A DNA stretch of 64,000 nt, from the NCBI RefSeq assembly GCF_040712315.1, contig NC_134015.1, positions 10,188,945 to 10,252,944 on the forward strand, read 5' to 3'. The DNA is from Castanea sativa (taxonomy: Eukaryota; Streptophyta; Magnoliopsida; Fagales; Fagaceae). The notes beneath the pieces were generated by a model. The model was not told the DNA's origin and made no database searches. It was given only the letters and a program-made list of their open reading frames with translations. Below, piece after piece: positions 35,868 through 46,509 of this stretch; within the stretch, counting starts at the first letter, position 1, and every line of letters starts with the position of its first letter. Both the position numbers and the translations under genes were made by a program.

Positions 35868-38653
35868 ATGGAAGAAGAAATAACAAGTGATTCTAGGCTT
35901 GTAGAGTTGCATGAGCACAATAGTGATAATAAAATGAAGGATACAGTGGATCTGAAAAATAATGAGTTGAATGAAGATAATGTTGAGAATGAAAAAGAGG
36001 AAATGAGAAAGGTAGAAGATAAAGTGAAGGATCCTTGTGTAGGAATTTTGTTTGGTTTCATTGATGATATCATGGAATATTTTACAAGGTATGGTAATAA
36101 AAAGGGTTTTGCAGTGGCTAAAAGAACATCTAGAATGGGAATTGATGGGGAGGTGGGGTCTTTTACTATTGCTTGTAATCGTGCTGGAAAGCAATAGATT
36201 AAAGCTAGCAACTCACTTAAAGCACAGCCACAATCGAAAACAGGTTGTAAAGCTCATTTTAATGTGATTCGATGCTTAGATGGGTGGATATTGAAATCCA
36301 TGGAACTTGACCATAACCATGGATTAAGTCCAAGCAAAACCCGATTTTATAAATGCAACAGAGTATTAAAACCACATGTGAAAAGACAACTTGAGTTGAA
36401 TGCTAAAGCTGGTATTAAAATGAACAAGAATTTCAATTCATTGGTGGTTGAGGCAGGGGGGCATGAAAACTTGCCATTTCTAGAGAAAGATTGTAAAAAC
36501 CACATGGATAAAGTCCAGCATTTAGAGCTCGGGGAAGGAGATGCTGTAGCAATGAATAAGTACTTTTTAAAAATGCAAGCCAACAATTCTAACTTCTTTT
36601 ACACGATGGATTTTACTGAAGATGGTCGATTAAAGAATGTATTTTGGGCAGACACAAGAAGTAGGGAAGCATTTAAAGAGTTTGCTGATGTGGTTACATT
36701 TGACACTACGTACTTGGTTAACAAATATAGCATGCCATTTGCTCCTTTTGTTGGGGTAAACCATCATGGACAATCGATATTGCTAGGATGTGGAGTGATT
36801 TCAGGTGAAGATACAAATACATTTAGATGGCTATTTGAGTCTTGGCTTACATGTATGTCTAGAGTTCCTCCTAGTGCAATAATTACAGATCAAGACAAGG
36901 CCATGAAAAAAGCAATAAAGATTGTTTTTCCAAAAGCACGACATCAATGGTGCTTGTGGCATATCCTGAAAAAGATGCCTGAAAAATTTAAAGGATACAG
37001 AGAATATAAATCAATCAAATTTTGTTTGAAAAATATTGTTTATGATTCCTTAACGAAAGAAGAATTTGAAGAAAGGTGGGGTAGGTTCATTGAAAAATAT
37101 CATCTTGAAAGCCATGAATGGTTACTTGAGTTGTATAATGAAAGGTATTATTGGGTGCCTGCCTTTGTGAAGGATACATTTTGGGCAGGAATGTCAACCA
37201 CACAGCGGAGTGAAAGCATAAATGCATTCTTTGATGGGTATGTACATCATCAAACAAATTTGAAAGAATTTGTAGAACAATATAATAAGGCTTTGGCAAA
37301 AAATGTGGTAAATGAAAATACTAAAGATTTCAATTCATTTCAATCATCCATACCATGTTTTACTCATTATGCTATGGAGAAACAATTTCAAAGTGTTTAC
37401 ACAACAGCAAAATACAAAGAGTTTCGAAAAGAGTTGCTAGGGACGGTTTGTTGTAATTTTTCTTCATTTAAGGAAGATGGTGTCATTTCAGAATATGAAA
37501 TACGTGAAGATGGAGCATTTGGAGAAAATTCCCAGCATGCAACCTTCCTTGTTTATTTTAACAAGGATACCAATGAAGTAAATTGTAATTGCCGGTTTTT
37601 TGAATTTAGGGGAATATTGTGTAGGCATCAAATTATGGTGCTCTTTCACCTGAAGATTGATCAGGTACCAAACAAGTATATCTTGAAAAGATGGAGCAAA
37701 AATATTAAGAGGAGCCACACCAAAGTTCACATCAACTATGACAATTGGCTTGTCAAACCTGAAACACAACGCTTTGATAAGATGTACGAAGTCTTCAATG
37801 AGGTGGCAGAGTTGGCAGTAGATTCTAAACATAAGTGTGAGAAGGTGGTGGCATGAATTCTTGTATTAAAAGAAGAGTTCAAACAAGAAAAAATTGTTTG
37901 TGGAAGTAATGAACCCATTTCTGCAGGTATTAATTGTTAGTTGATTTTTTTTTTTTTTGTCTTATCATTTTATTTTGCATCATTTTTGTGCCTACTTGTG
38001 TATTAGGATTGCACTTTTCTTTACTTAATCAAAATAAAATATCTATAGGTATTCCTACGAATTCAACCTCATGTTGAGATGATCTTGCAATTTCTAAAGA
38101 GACTAAAAACATACTTGATCCAGTAGTGGTTAGACAAAAGGGACGACCACCATCTAAAAGGAAGCAGTCAATAGTTGAAAAAGTTGATAGAAAAAAGGAG
38201 GAAAGGAAAAAGAAAAAGAAAACCAAAGTAAGAGAAATGAAGTCAAGAAAAAGAAGGTTTTAGTATATTTCTTGTTGATTTTAAATTAATAATTGTTTAT
38301 AGTATTTACTAACTATTATTGTTTACATTTTGTAGATAACTACAAAGGTTGAGAATGTGTCTTGTACAACCCCTACTACAGGATTGAGTGTGCTTGGAGT
38401 ACAAAAGAGTTTTAACTTAAATGTAGGAATCTTTATTTTGTATCACAAGGAAATTAAGATTTGGTTTAATCGTTTAAGTATATTGAATTTTATATTATAC
38501 ATAATGTAGGAGTTGGAACTGCAACAATCACAATAGATTGGTAAAGAGAGTTATGAAGAATCTCTCATGTGGCTAAATATTAATTGCCCTCCTAATATCA
38601 TCAGAATGAGTCCATATTATGGGCTGCCAAATATGCTACAAGGAGGAAACTAG
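35868..38653 (+). pseudogene. FAR1/FHY3-like MULE transposase with four in-frame stops
   Basis: Predicted exons 35868-37926, 38049-38227, 38336-38422 and 38510-38653, with GT/AG sites and compatible phases, give 823 codons, a normal length for FAR1-related proteins. In order: an acidic N-terminus; a FAR1-type DNA-binding domain (YFTRYGNKKGFAVAKRTSR, then GCKAHFNVIR and LDHNHGLSP); a MULE DDE transposase domain with FDTTYLVNKY and AIITDQDKAM; a SWIM zinc finger (CNCRFFEFRGILCRHQ); and an AT-hook-like RQKGRPPSKRKQS. In-frame stops lie at 36195, 37854, 38075 and 38534. I see no frameshift. Each stop is one C-to-T or G-to-A change from a sensible codon, the pattern expected from methylated, silenced DNA. 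The position between inverted repeats favours a transposase over a domesticated regulator. Confidence 0.85.
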
Positions 38654-39542
38654 CCATTTCAATCAAGGCTGATTAGACAAGTGGTTGGAATGCAACCATT
38701 TAGTTACCATGAAAACACATCTCAAACATGTACTTATATACTTTGCTATTCTTATGTGTTTCTAACCTTCTTTTTTTTTTAGTATAGGGTTAACTGTTTG
38801 TCTATTTCTAAATATTGTAGTGTTCTCTTTACAATTAAAAAACTCATGAGACTTAATTTGAATTGTAACTTATCATGTTTAAATAATTTTTAAACTAAAT
38901 GTTTTCAGAGTGCAGAATCTATAGTGAAACTAAATGTTTTCATTTTGTTATTTAGGATAATTCTCCACTCCAGAAGGCATGTTATGATTTTTCAAATGAG
39001 CATCCAAGCAATTCTATTGGGAAGTTTGGTACCAATGATGTGACAAAAGTTGGAAATCCAAAATTACACGTAGATGGCAGGGGCAATTAGTTTGTTTATG
39101 ATATATAGGGTCATAAGATTAGTTTAAACATGAAAACTTGACAGTTAATATTTTTGTCTCATAATGTAACCCATTGAGCAACCTTTTGTAATAAGGTAGG
39201 AACCTTCTCTAACTCTAGAACATTAATGTAAAAGTTCTTTTTAAATGCAAATCATTTTTCATCATCATCTATTTGTACATAATTTCTTTCTCCTTTGCTA
39301 ACATAGGTTGGCTAATATTAAGAAGCATAAGTCTATTACAAGATAATTGAGGTGCAAAGATGATCCACCATAGGTGGCAGATTTTGAAACCAAACAAAAG
39401 CATCATGGCTAGTATTGCCCATCTTTGACAATAGTTGTGGTAGTTAGTTATCATAGAAATGATATATATCATATTACAACAAAGGAAAAAAATAAAATAA
39501 AACAAAACAAAAACAATCTTCTAGAACTTTATTAACCACAAC
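38654..39542. other. MULE interior, no gene seen
   Basis: Follows the transposase stop. It is AT-rich, with no ORF of note; part may be the transposase 3' UTR. Confidence 0.5.
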
Positions 39543-40505
39543 CATTGTTATGAATTCCATTTCGTTCCGGCTGGAACGGACGGAATTTCTCGTACCGGTA
39601 TATAATCCGGAACTAGAATACCTTTGTTCCACCTCGGGTCAAAATCCGGCCAGTTCCGGGGTATTTCGGTCATTCCGGTGTGTTTCGGCGAATACCGGCC
39701 GAAACTAAAGATTCGGCCGGTATGTGTTTTGGGTTTGTTTCACACTTCACAGTTCATAGAGATCGAAGAAAAAGAAGAAAAGAAGAAGAAGAAGAAGAAG
39801 AAGAAGAAGAAGAAGAAGAAGAAGAAAGATAAGATTCACATCAGATCAAAGAAGAAAAAAAAATTCAAGTCATGGACAAAGCTCAAGTGCTGCCATTAAA
39901 ACTCACTTCTTCAAGCTTGTGTCTCTGCCACTTCCATAGAGAAAAAGATGGAGTGTGAGTCTTTTATGAGGCTTTGAATAAAAAAGCTTTGGAATGTCTC
40001 TAAACTCAAAGCCACTGTTTTTCCTTTGCTAGAGAACACTTACCTGTTGAGCTTAAGGATGCATTAAAAAAAAACAAAAAAAGATAAAAAGCTTTTTGAA
40101 GTAGAAAAAAGGAGGAGATCAGAGTCATCAGAAGAAGAGGAAATAATAAGTGGAAAAATATGAGTGGGCTAATGGAATTGGTAAGGAAACTTCTAGGAAA
40201 TTTCCTACTTGAAAACTATTCCTAGATACTTAGTTATTTACAACAATGCCACAAGTAAAAAGTTAAAAAATATTTACATAATTTTTTTTATCCCCTTCAC
40301 TTAATTTTTTTTAAGGTGAAACTTTAAAATAAAATTCCTTACTTTATATAAAAGTAATAATATCTAGTTACACATACACACACACACACACATATATATA
40401 TAGGAACTCCGAAACACCCTAAAACGGTATGCCGGAATAGGCCGGTACCGAAATATTTCGTTCCATTGGACAAACCGAAACGGGGACCGAAACGGAATTA
40501 ATAAC
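39543..40505. mobile_element. Nested DNA transposon, unclassified
   Basis: About 960 bp with inverted ends: tgttatgaattccatttcgt on the left, ccgaaacggaattaataaca on the right. The flanks attaaccacaac (39531-39542) and attgaccacaac (40506-40517) look like a 12-bp target duplication with one mismatch; the exact edge could shift by a few bases. Both ends are rich in ccgg-containing motifs. Inside are an (AAG)n run at 39780-39828 and AC/AT repeats near 40373. It has no transposase. The TSD length would fit a MULE relative. Confidence 0.65.
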
Positions 40506-40517
40506 ATTGACCACAAC

Positions 40518-41146
40518 TAGTTTTACAATATCTACTTAATATTATAACAACTAATTAACAAAAAAATCTAATAAACTAATTCTATGACTAATATAGACTC
40601 TTGTTACAAAGAAACGGTAAGTATACAACACAATAGGTGACCAAAATATATATTAACACCCAAAATAAACAAATACATCAAATATTTGCAAATAGCAACT
40701 TTGGTTGCATTGCATTCCAATTTCCAAAGCCAGCACTTAAGCATCCATGCTTTATGATATCCACTAGAAGAAGTACATCTTGAACAAAACCCCACTTGAA
40801 TTGGTGCTAATAGTAGTAGCATTGCCTTCTGAAGCCAAAATTTGAGCTTCCATGCTTTAGGAGATCTACAACAGGAAATACATTTTAAACAACATCATAA
40901 TAGAATTTCTTCACACTCTAACCAATATTTTCCAACATATCCAACTGTATCATGTGCACAAAAGCAATTAAAAATTATGAGAGGAAATAGATCCCAAGTG
41001 ATTGGTAGAATCTCATAAATAAATTTACTCAAATGCAACCCAAAAAAAAAAAAAAAAATTATTTTAGATACTTTTGGCAAGAAATGACTCCTTCAACCCT
41101 CTAGAAATATCCAGTGTCCTTATAGAGACTTGATAAAAACTGATAA
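40518..41146. other. MULE interior, no gene seen
   Basis: AT-rich sequence between the nested transposon and the captured exons. No coding family was recognised. Confidence 0.5.
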
Positions 41147-42779
41147 CTGATATTTGAGTTTAGCAAATTCTTGTATGTCTGACCATAGAGTTTCTGAGCT
41201 AACATTCATAAATGACGATTGATTCTTCCTTGCAGACGCCCCACCTTTAAACCTTCCTTGCCCCTTAGAAGGCTTTCCTGAAGATTGATGGCCTCCTTGA
41301 TCCTAAAAAAATATGAAACATGAAGAACAGCCTTGGGCCAAGATTTCTCCATCAAGAGTAAAATTTCATTTTACTATTTCCATTAAGAAAATTGAGTTAA
41401 TTTAGTAAAGATTTTAGATTCTAAACATCATTTAATATTTCAAGAAAAAATTTAAACTTTCTTCTGAAGAAAAAGATGCAACTTAATTGATTTGATTGTT
41501 GGACAATTACAATGACAGACCACAAACTGAGGGAACATATGGCCTCAAGAGTTAGCTCACAAAAAGCTCAAAGCTGAAAAGCAGTAACAACCAAAAAAAA
41601 AAAAAAGAAAAAAAAAAAGAAATCCTGAAACTATTGATCTATGTGACACATACCTTTTTCTGGGTTCTGGACTGCATATTGTTGGCAGCAACTTCTGATC
41701 CAACAGCTTGAACACTTCCAAAAAAGCAGTTGAAGAAATGTTTTATAGCTGGTGCAATATCATGATCCTCTATATCTCTCAAAACATCCTGCTCAAGATG
41801 GAGTCGGTTTAATCAAGATAGAAAGGGAACAGTGGATGTGAACAGGAAATGTGCTTCCACATGCATGTGTGCAAGTTATGCTAGACCGCCCTCTTGTAGG
41901 CAAAGTTGATGGTGTCTATCTCTAACACCAACGGCAGGAAAAAGATGTCACATTTTACAATTGACATAGTAACATGCGATACCTCTTTGCTAATTATTGC
42001 GGTGAAACTTTGGAATTAATGGGAACAATGTATACATTTTGTAAAATCATTTATAAAGTAGAAGCTGCTTAGATTATGCTTGCCACCTTGAGGATGTGCT
42101 TTGCAGACCTAACAACAATCTCATTAGAACAAAGATCCCACAAATGAGGTAAATGTTTTGTCCCATCAATCAGCCACCTGTAGCAAAGCTCCAGCCATGT
42201 CAAAAGTAATACAATCATTTGCAGAAAGATATAAAGGTTATGAACATGACAGCTTTAACACAAACAATAAATTTCAATTCAGGCATTGATTTATATATAT
42301 TTTCCATAGTTATATGCTAATATTTAAGCATTCACAAACGCTTACTTTTCCAATATAGCGAACATCAATTCCATGAGCATGGAGTGCTTCAGTTAATGTT
42401 TGTCCATCCATAGGTGAAACTTCAAGCGTGCAAAGATCTTGTACACACTTTGGAAGCGCAACATTTCTAAGATATGAACTCACTTACATTTTCTTCATCT
42501 TCTGCTATCTCCTAGTGAAGGCAAAGGGCCAAAAAACATATCAGATATTTCTTTTCATTTTTATATATTTTTTTATTTTCTGGCTGAAAATTAGCAAATT
42601 TAGAATCCAATAATCTTGACAAACAATATTAATAGGTTCAAACTTTCCTCTTGACTCCCGGACAACTTAAATTCAGTTAAGAGATTAGGGTTGAAAAGAA
42701 TGTCCTCATGTGGTTCAGTTTCAGCTTGGGAAGAAGCACAATCCTTAACATTCTCATCCCTCCCTTCTTTCGTTACATC
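41147..42779 (-). pseudogene. Captured fragment of a CLU/FRIENDLY (clustered mitochondria) gene
   Basis: Five minus-strand exons with introns kept: 42779-42648, 42511-42346, 42177-42087, 41788-41654 and 41302-41147. They encode, in order, ILFNPNLLTEFKLSGSQEE; LPKCVQDLCTLEVSPMDGQT with LTEALHAHGIDVRYIGK; LIDGTKHLPHLWDLCSNEIV; DVLRDIEDHDIAPAIKHFFN; and FKGGASARKNQSSF with SDIQEFAKLKYQ. This is the central part of plant CLU/FMT proteins, which govern mitochondrial distribution. N- and C-terminal parts are absent. Acceptors are intact (ctgttcacag, ttcactag, tgctacag, gagcag, tttttag). The first donor is mutated to ga, and a small deletion early in the second exon shifts the frame. It lies next to the right inverted repeat, whose leader could splice to its first exon. 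Transcription is inferred only. Confidence 0.85.
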
Positions 42780-43069
42780 CTGTGAACAGAAACAGAAAGA
42801 ACCACATATTGCAAATTACTAAGAGGAAATTCAGGGCACAAGCTATTTCTTATTATAATATAGACCGAACAGAAATTGAACTGGTCTTACATGATGATAG
42901 TAACATAAACATGTGATTTATAGTTTCATGCCCAAATCCAAGTAAATACACAATTCCTTAAATGAAACCCCCATAACTACTGCACCCACCGGATTTTTTT
43001 CCGTTAATTAATTTTAACAAAATATAAAAATATATACTCCAATTCAACCTTGGAATTTGCTAATTCTAT

Positions 43070-43500
43070 TACAATCACAACTCAGTATTCCAATAAGAAA
43101 CAAAATCTGAGAAAGGTAAAGATATGTGGGTCTCACCGTTTTGAGGAAGATAGAGAAGCGACAACATTGTGCGACGGCGGGGAGAAGAAGTGAGCGTCTC
43201 TGCCTCTGCCTCTGCCTCTGCCCTCTGCCTCCGTCTCCGTCTCTGCCTCCACCTCCACCTCCACCTCCACCTCCGCCTCTGGTGTGTGAGAGCAAGATTC
43301 TTCCTCCTACAAAACCCTTTCTTTCCCTCCTCACCGAAATCTGCTTTGTTTTGAATTCTCATTTTATTTTATTTTTCTTTTCTTTTCCTAATCAGATTTT
43401 TGTTTTCTTTTTCCTAGTCAGATTATCTAAGTTGTGTTTTGTGACTTGACAGTGACAGGTAAGTAATGTTGTAAAAATATTGTGAACGTAATATTTTTCG
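43070..43500 (-). repeat. Right inverted repeat of the MULE
   Basis: Near-perfect inverse of 34430-34859. Read inward on the minus strand it holds the same candidate donor (aaaacg|gtgagaccc near 43138) and faces the captured CLU exons. The purine-rich repeat is slightly longer than in the left arm. Confidence 0.85.
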
Positions 43501-44124
43501 CTTAGTTATATTCTTATTAAAATCTCATTTAATATCCTTTATTTATGACATTCTATTTTTCTCCCTTTCTTTTTTTCCTCAACAGCATATTATTAAATAA
43601 GCTAATTAAATTTTTAGTGAAACTCTATTACCTAAATTTCAATAGATTGAATTACTACCCAAAAAAAAATTTATTGTTTATTTTGAATTATTTAAATATA
43701 GACTATAATTTTTTTTTTTAACTTTTTGACATAAAACTTGTAGTAAAACTTGTATATACATAAATCCCAAGCATTGTTGGACTTCAATATATTCCCTATC
43801 TTGTTTTTCCTTTGCTGTCAACACTGTAAAATAAAAACTCATTCACATGATCACCATGACCACTTTATGCACCAGTGTAGCGCTACTCACACTCGCAGGA
43901 TGATCATTTTGGTATCCATCAATTTAGTGCTCTTCTATATATCATGGGGTGGAGAAAATTGAGAGAAAATTATTTTGGGTATAAAGATAGGTATGGAATG
44001 TCAAAAATAAAGAATAATAAATGAAATTCTAATCAAAATATTAGCATTAATAAGTGTCTTTTTTTATTATTGGATCTACTTAAATCCAATGATTTAGAAA
44101 ATATGTAACTCTTATATATATATA
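43501..44124. other. Intergenic, no gene seen
   Basis: AT-rich DNA outside the MULE. No gene. Confidence 0.5.
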
Positions 44125-44519
44125 GGTTGAGTTGAAGTTACACCTAATGTAACTTTAAGTAATATTACATCACCTTACATTTTTTAATTAGATGTGAATT
44201 TTGATAAATTCATTGTTGGATTACATTATTTTCGTATATTCTTCGTGCTTATAAAATTTAAAGATAATCAAAGATCAATAACCATATCATCAATCAATTG
44301 TTTAAATTCAAGTTTTTGTAATTTAAAATAATACATAAAATATGAGTTTCTAGATCGAATAGTAAATAACATTCAATTGGCATGAAATTTGGCATGCATG
44401 TTAAAAACATATAAAACATGAAATTCAACGATTGGATTTTCAAAATATGAATTCAATAACAAGTTATTGGGTGATGTAATATTGCTTAGAGTTACACCAA
44501 ATGTAACTTGAACCCAACC
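44125..44519. mobile_element. MITE family B, copy 2
   Basis: A complete-looking 395-bp copy: the left end ggttgagttgaagttacacc is inverted against gtaacttgaacccaacc at the right. It sits in TA-rich flanks (ttatata on both sides). Confidence 0.82.
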
Positions 44520-44525
44520 TTATAT

Positions 44526-44885
44526 AAGGAATGTTTCACCACTTAATATCTATTTATTAGATGCAAATTTTGACAAATCCACCATTGAATTATATTGTCT
44601 TTATATATTCTTCTTACTTTAAAATTTTCAAGATAATCAAATATCAATATTTAGGTTATCGATCAAATATTTAAAGTGCAAGCTTTTGTAGTTTAAAATC
44701 AAGCATAAAGATGAGTTTATCAATAAAATAGTAAACATTGTCCGATTAATGTGAAATTTGGCATGTATATTAAGAATATAGAGAACATGTTATCCAATTG
44801 TTGGATTTTCAAATTATTTATCCAATAAAAAATATTAGGTGGTGTAATATTCTTCAAAGTTATACTAGGCATAACTTGAACTGAT
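44526..44885. mobile_element. MITE family B, copy 3
   Basis: A third copy starting at tttcaccacttaatatc and ending at ctaggcataacttgaact. The left terminal 40 bp are missing. It directly follows copy 2 and is followed by a short TG run at 44886-44906. Confidence 0.75.
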
Positions 44886-44904
44886 GTGTGTGTGTGTGTG
44901 TGTG

Positions 44905-45240
44905 TGTTCAAGTTACACCTAGTGTAACTCTAGGCAATATTACATTACTCAATATTTTTTAATTGAATGCGAATTTTAACAAATCCACCGTTAGATTACA
45001 TTATCTTCGTATATTCTCTATATTTGCAAAATTTCAAGGTGATCAAAGATTAATAGTCATTTCATCAATTAATTATTTAAATTTAAGTTTTTATAGTTTA
45101 AAATAATGCAAAAAAGATGAGTTTATGGATCAAATAGTAAATAACATCTAATTGACATGAAAAATGGCATGAATGTTAAGAACATATAGGACATGTAATT
45201 CAACGGTGAGATTTTTAAAATATGAATTATACTATATGGC
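44905..45240. mobile_element. MITE family B, copy 4, truncated
   Basis: Starts gttcaagttacacctagtgt, follows the interior of the family as far as aaaatatgaatt, and is cut near 45240 before the right end. Confidence 0.75.
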
Positions 45241-46505
45241 ATCTAGATTTCTGGGGAAATAATATATCTGAGAATCTAAATGCTTAAGAATTGATTGATC
45301 AATGCTCATGTTTGATTTAACAAGATATTTGGGTATATGAGATTTTTGTATTTGGTTTATACTTATAGACTCTATAGGTTTTTTTTTTTTTTTTTTTTCC
45401 TTTCAAAAAATCATTACACCATATATACTTGAAATTTCTTATATGTTTTAGTTATTCATGAAAATGCCAATAGCATTGCTTAAAAAAAATTTAACAAAAT
45501 ACGGACAAAAAGAACAGCTAGCAGAAGTCATACACGAATTAAAAAATAAAATTAAAGGCAAAAGATAAATACAATTGAATAAAAATCATTATCTAAGAAT
45601 AATTATTATTAAAAAAAAACCTAACTACATGCTCCTGACTCCATGAGATGTACAGACTAACTTTTTATTATTATTATTATTATAAATTGGTAGCATTCTT
45701 TTTTTATTTGAGAAACACACACACACATACAGAGGAAGGTGAATGAGATAAAAGAATACACTTACACGCCAACACCAAAACTGCATGCCAATAAATTGGT
45801 TGCATTCTTTGTTACTCTGTATCAATAAAACTACGTTGTAAGTAGGGGGGGCTATCCCCCCAAAATTTTTAAAATCTCTCTAAGAACTCAATTCCAACTC
45901 AGTTGACCCCAAAGACAATGTTTGGCCACCCCCAGTCCCAATTCCTTCACTATCATTTTTCATTCCAACCCGTCATAACTTTTACTTATACAGTTTTACC
46001 CCTAACTTTTACTAATTTGAAGCCATAACTTTGGCTATTAACTTCATTGAGAAGCTTCATTCAACTTTTCCCAAAGAAAAATGCTTTAACCAAAAAAACA
46101 AAAAAAAAACAAAAAAACAAAAACAAAACAAAAAGACTAAAAAAACTATAAATTTTACTACAAAATGTTTATAAATTGATGTGTCAATGAAAATGATTTA
46201 TGCTTTTATTAGTTTTTTATTGTTAAATTTCATGATTTGTTGGTATTTTCAATGCTAATAATAATTATACTTATTAAAAATTTCTAATAATAATCTTGCA
46301 CAATATATATAATACTATAAGTTTTTCTTAAATTGCATATCAATATAATAGTTTTACCTCGGTACCAAATAAAAATTGTTAGTTGTGCCATTGAATAGAC
46401 TACCCAACTAATCTATATCCATTGTTATGGTCTCCTCTAGTCTTTGATCTTGCTTCATGAATCATGATGATCAATGATAAATACAGTACTTAAGTTGAAT
46501 GTGGT
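45241..46505. other. Intergenic, no gene seen
   Basis: AT-rich, with A- and T-tracts at 45380-45399 and 46087-46135. No gene; no bounded element. Confidence 0.5.
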
Positions 46506-46509
46506 TCAA

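Larger units (their letters stand above)
34430..43500 (+). mobile_element. Large FAR1-type MULE with a captured gene fragment
   Basis: About 9 kb between inverted repeats of about 430 bp (left about 34430-34859, right about 43070-43500). The arms match closely from tacaacattgcttacctgtc inward to actgagttgtgattgtaa. The outermost ends resemble other plant MULE ends (gagaaatgctacgtc). Inside are a FAR1/FHY3-like transposase gene on the plus strand and, convergent to it, five exons of a CLU-like gene on the minus strand. A different small transposon lies between them. I found no matching 9-bp TSD, so exact ends are uncertain. The layout recalls MuDR, where two genes are transcribed inward from the two inverted ends. 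Confidence 0.75.

Noticed and set aside
39624..39899. 91-codon ORF with poly-Lys
   Set aside because: Caused by the (AAG)n run inside a nested transposon.
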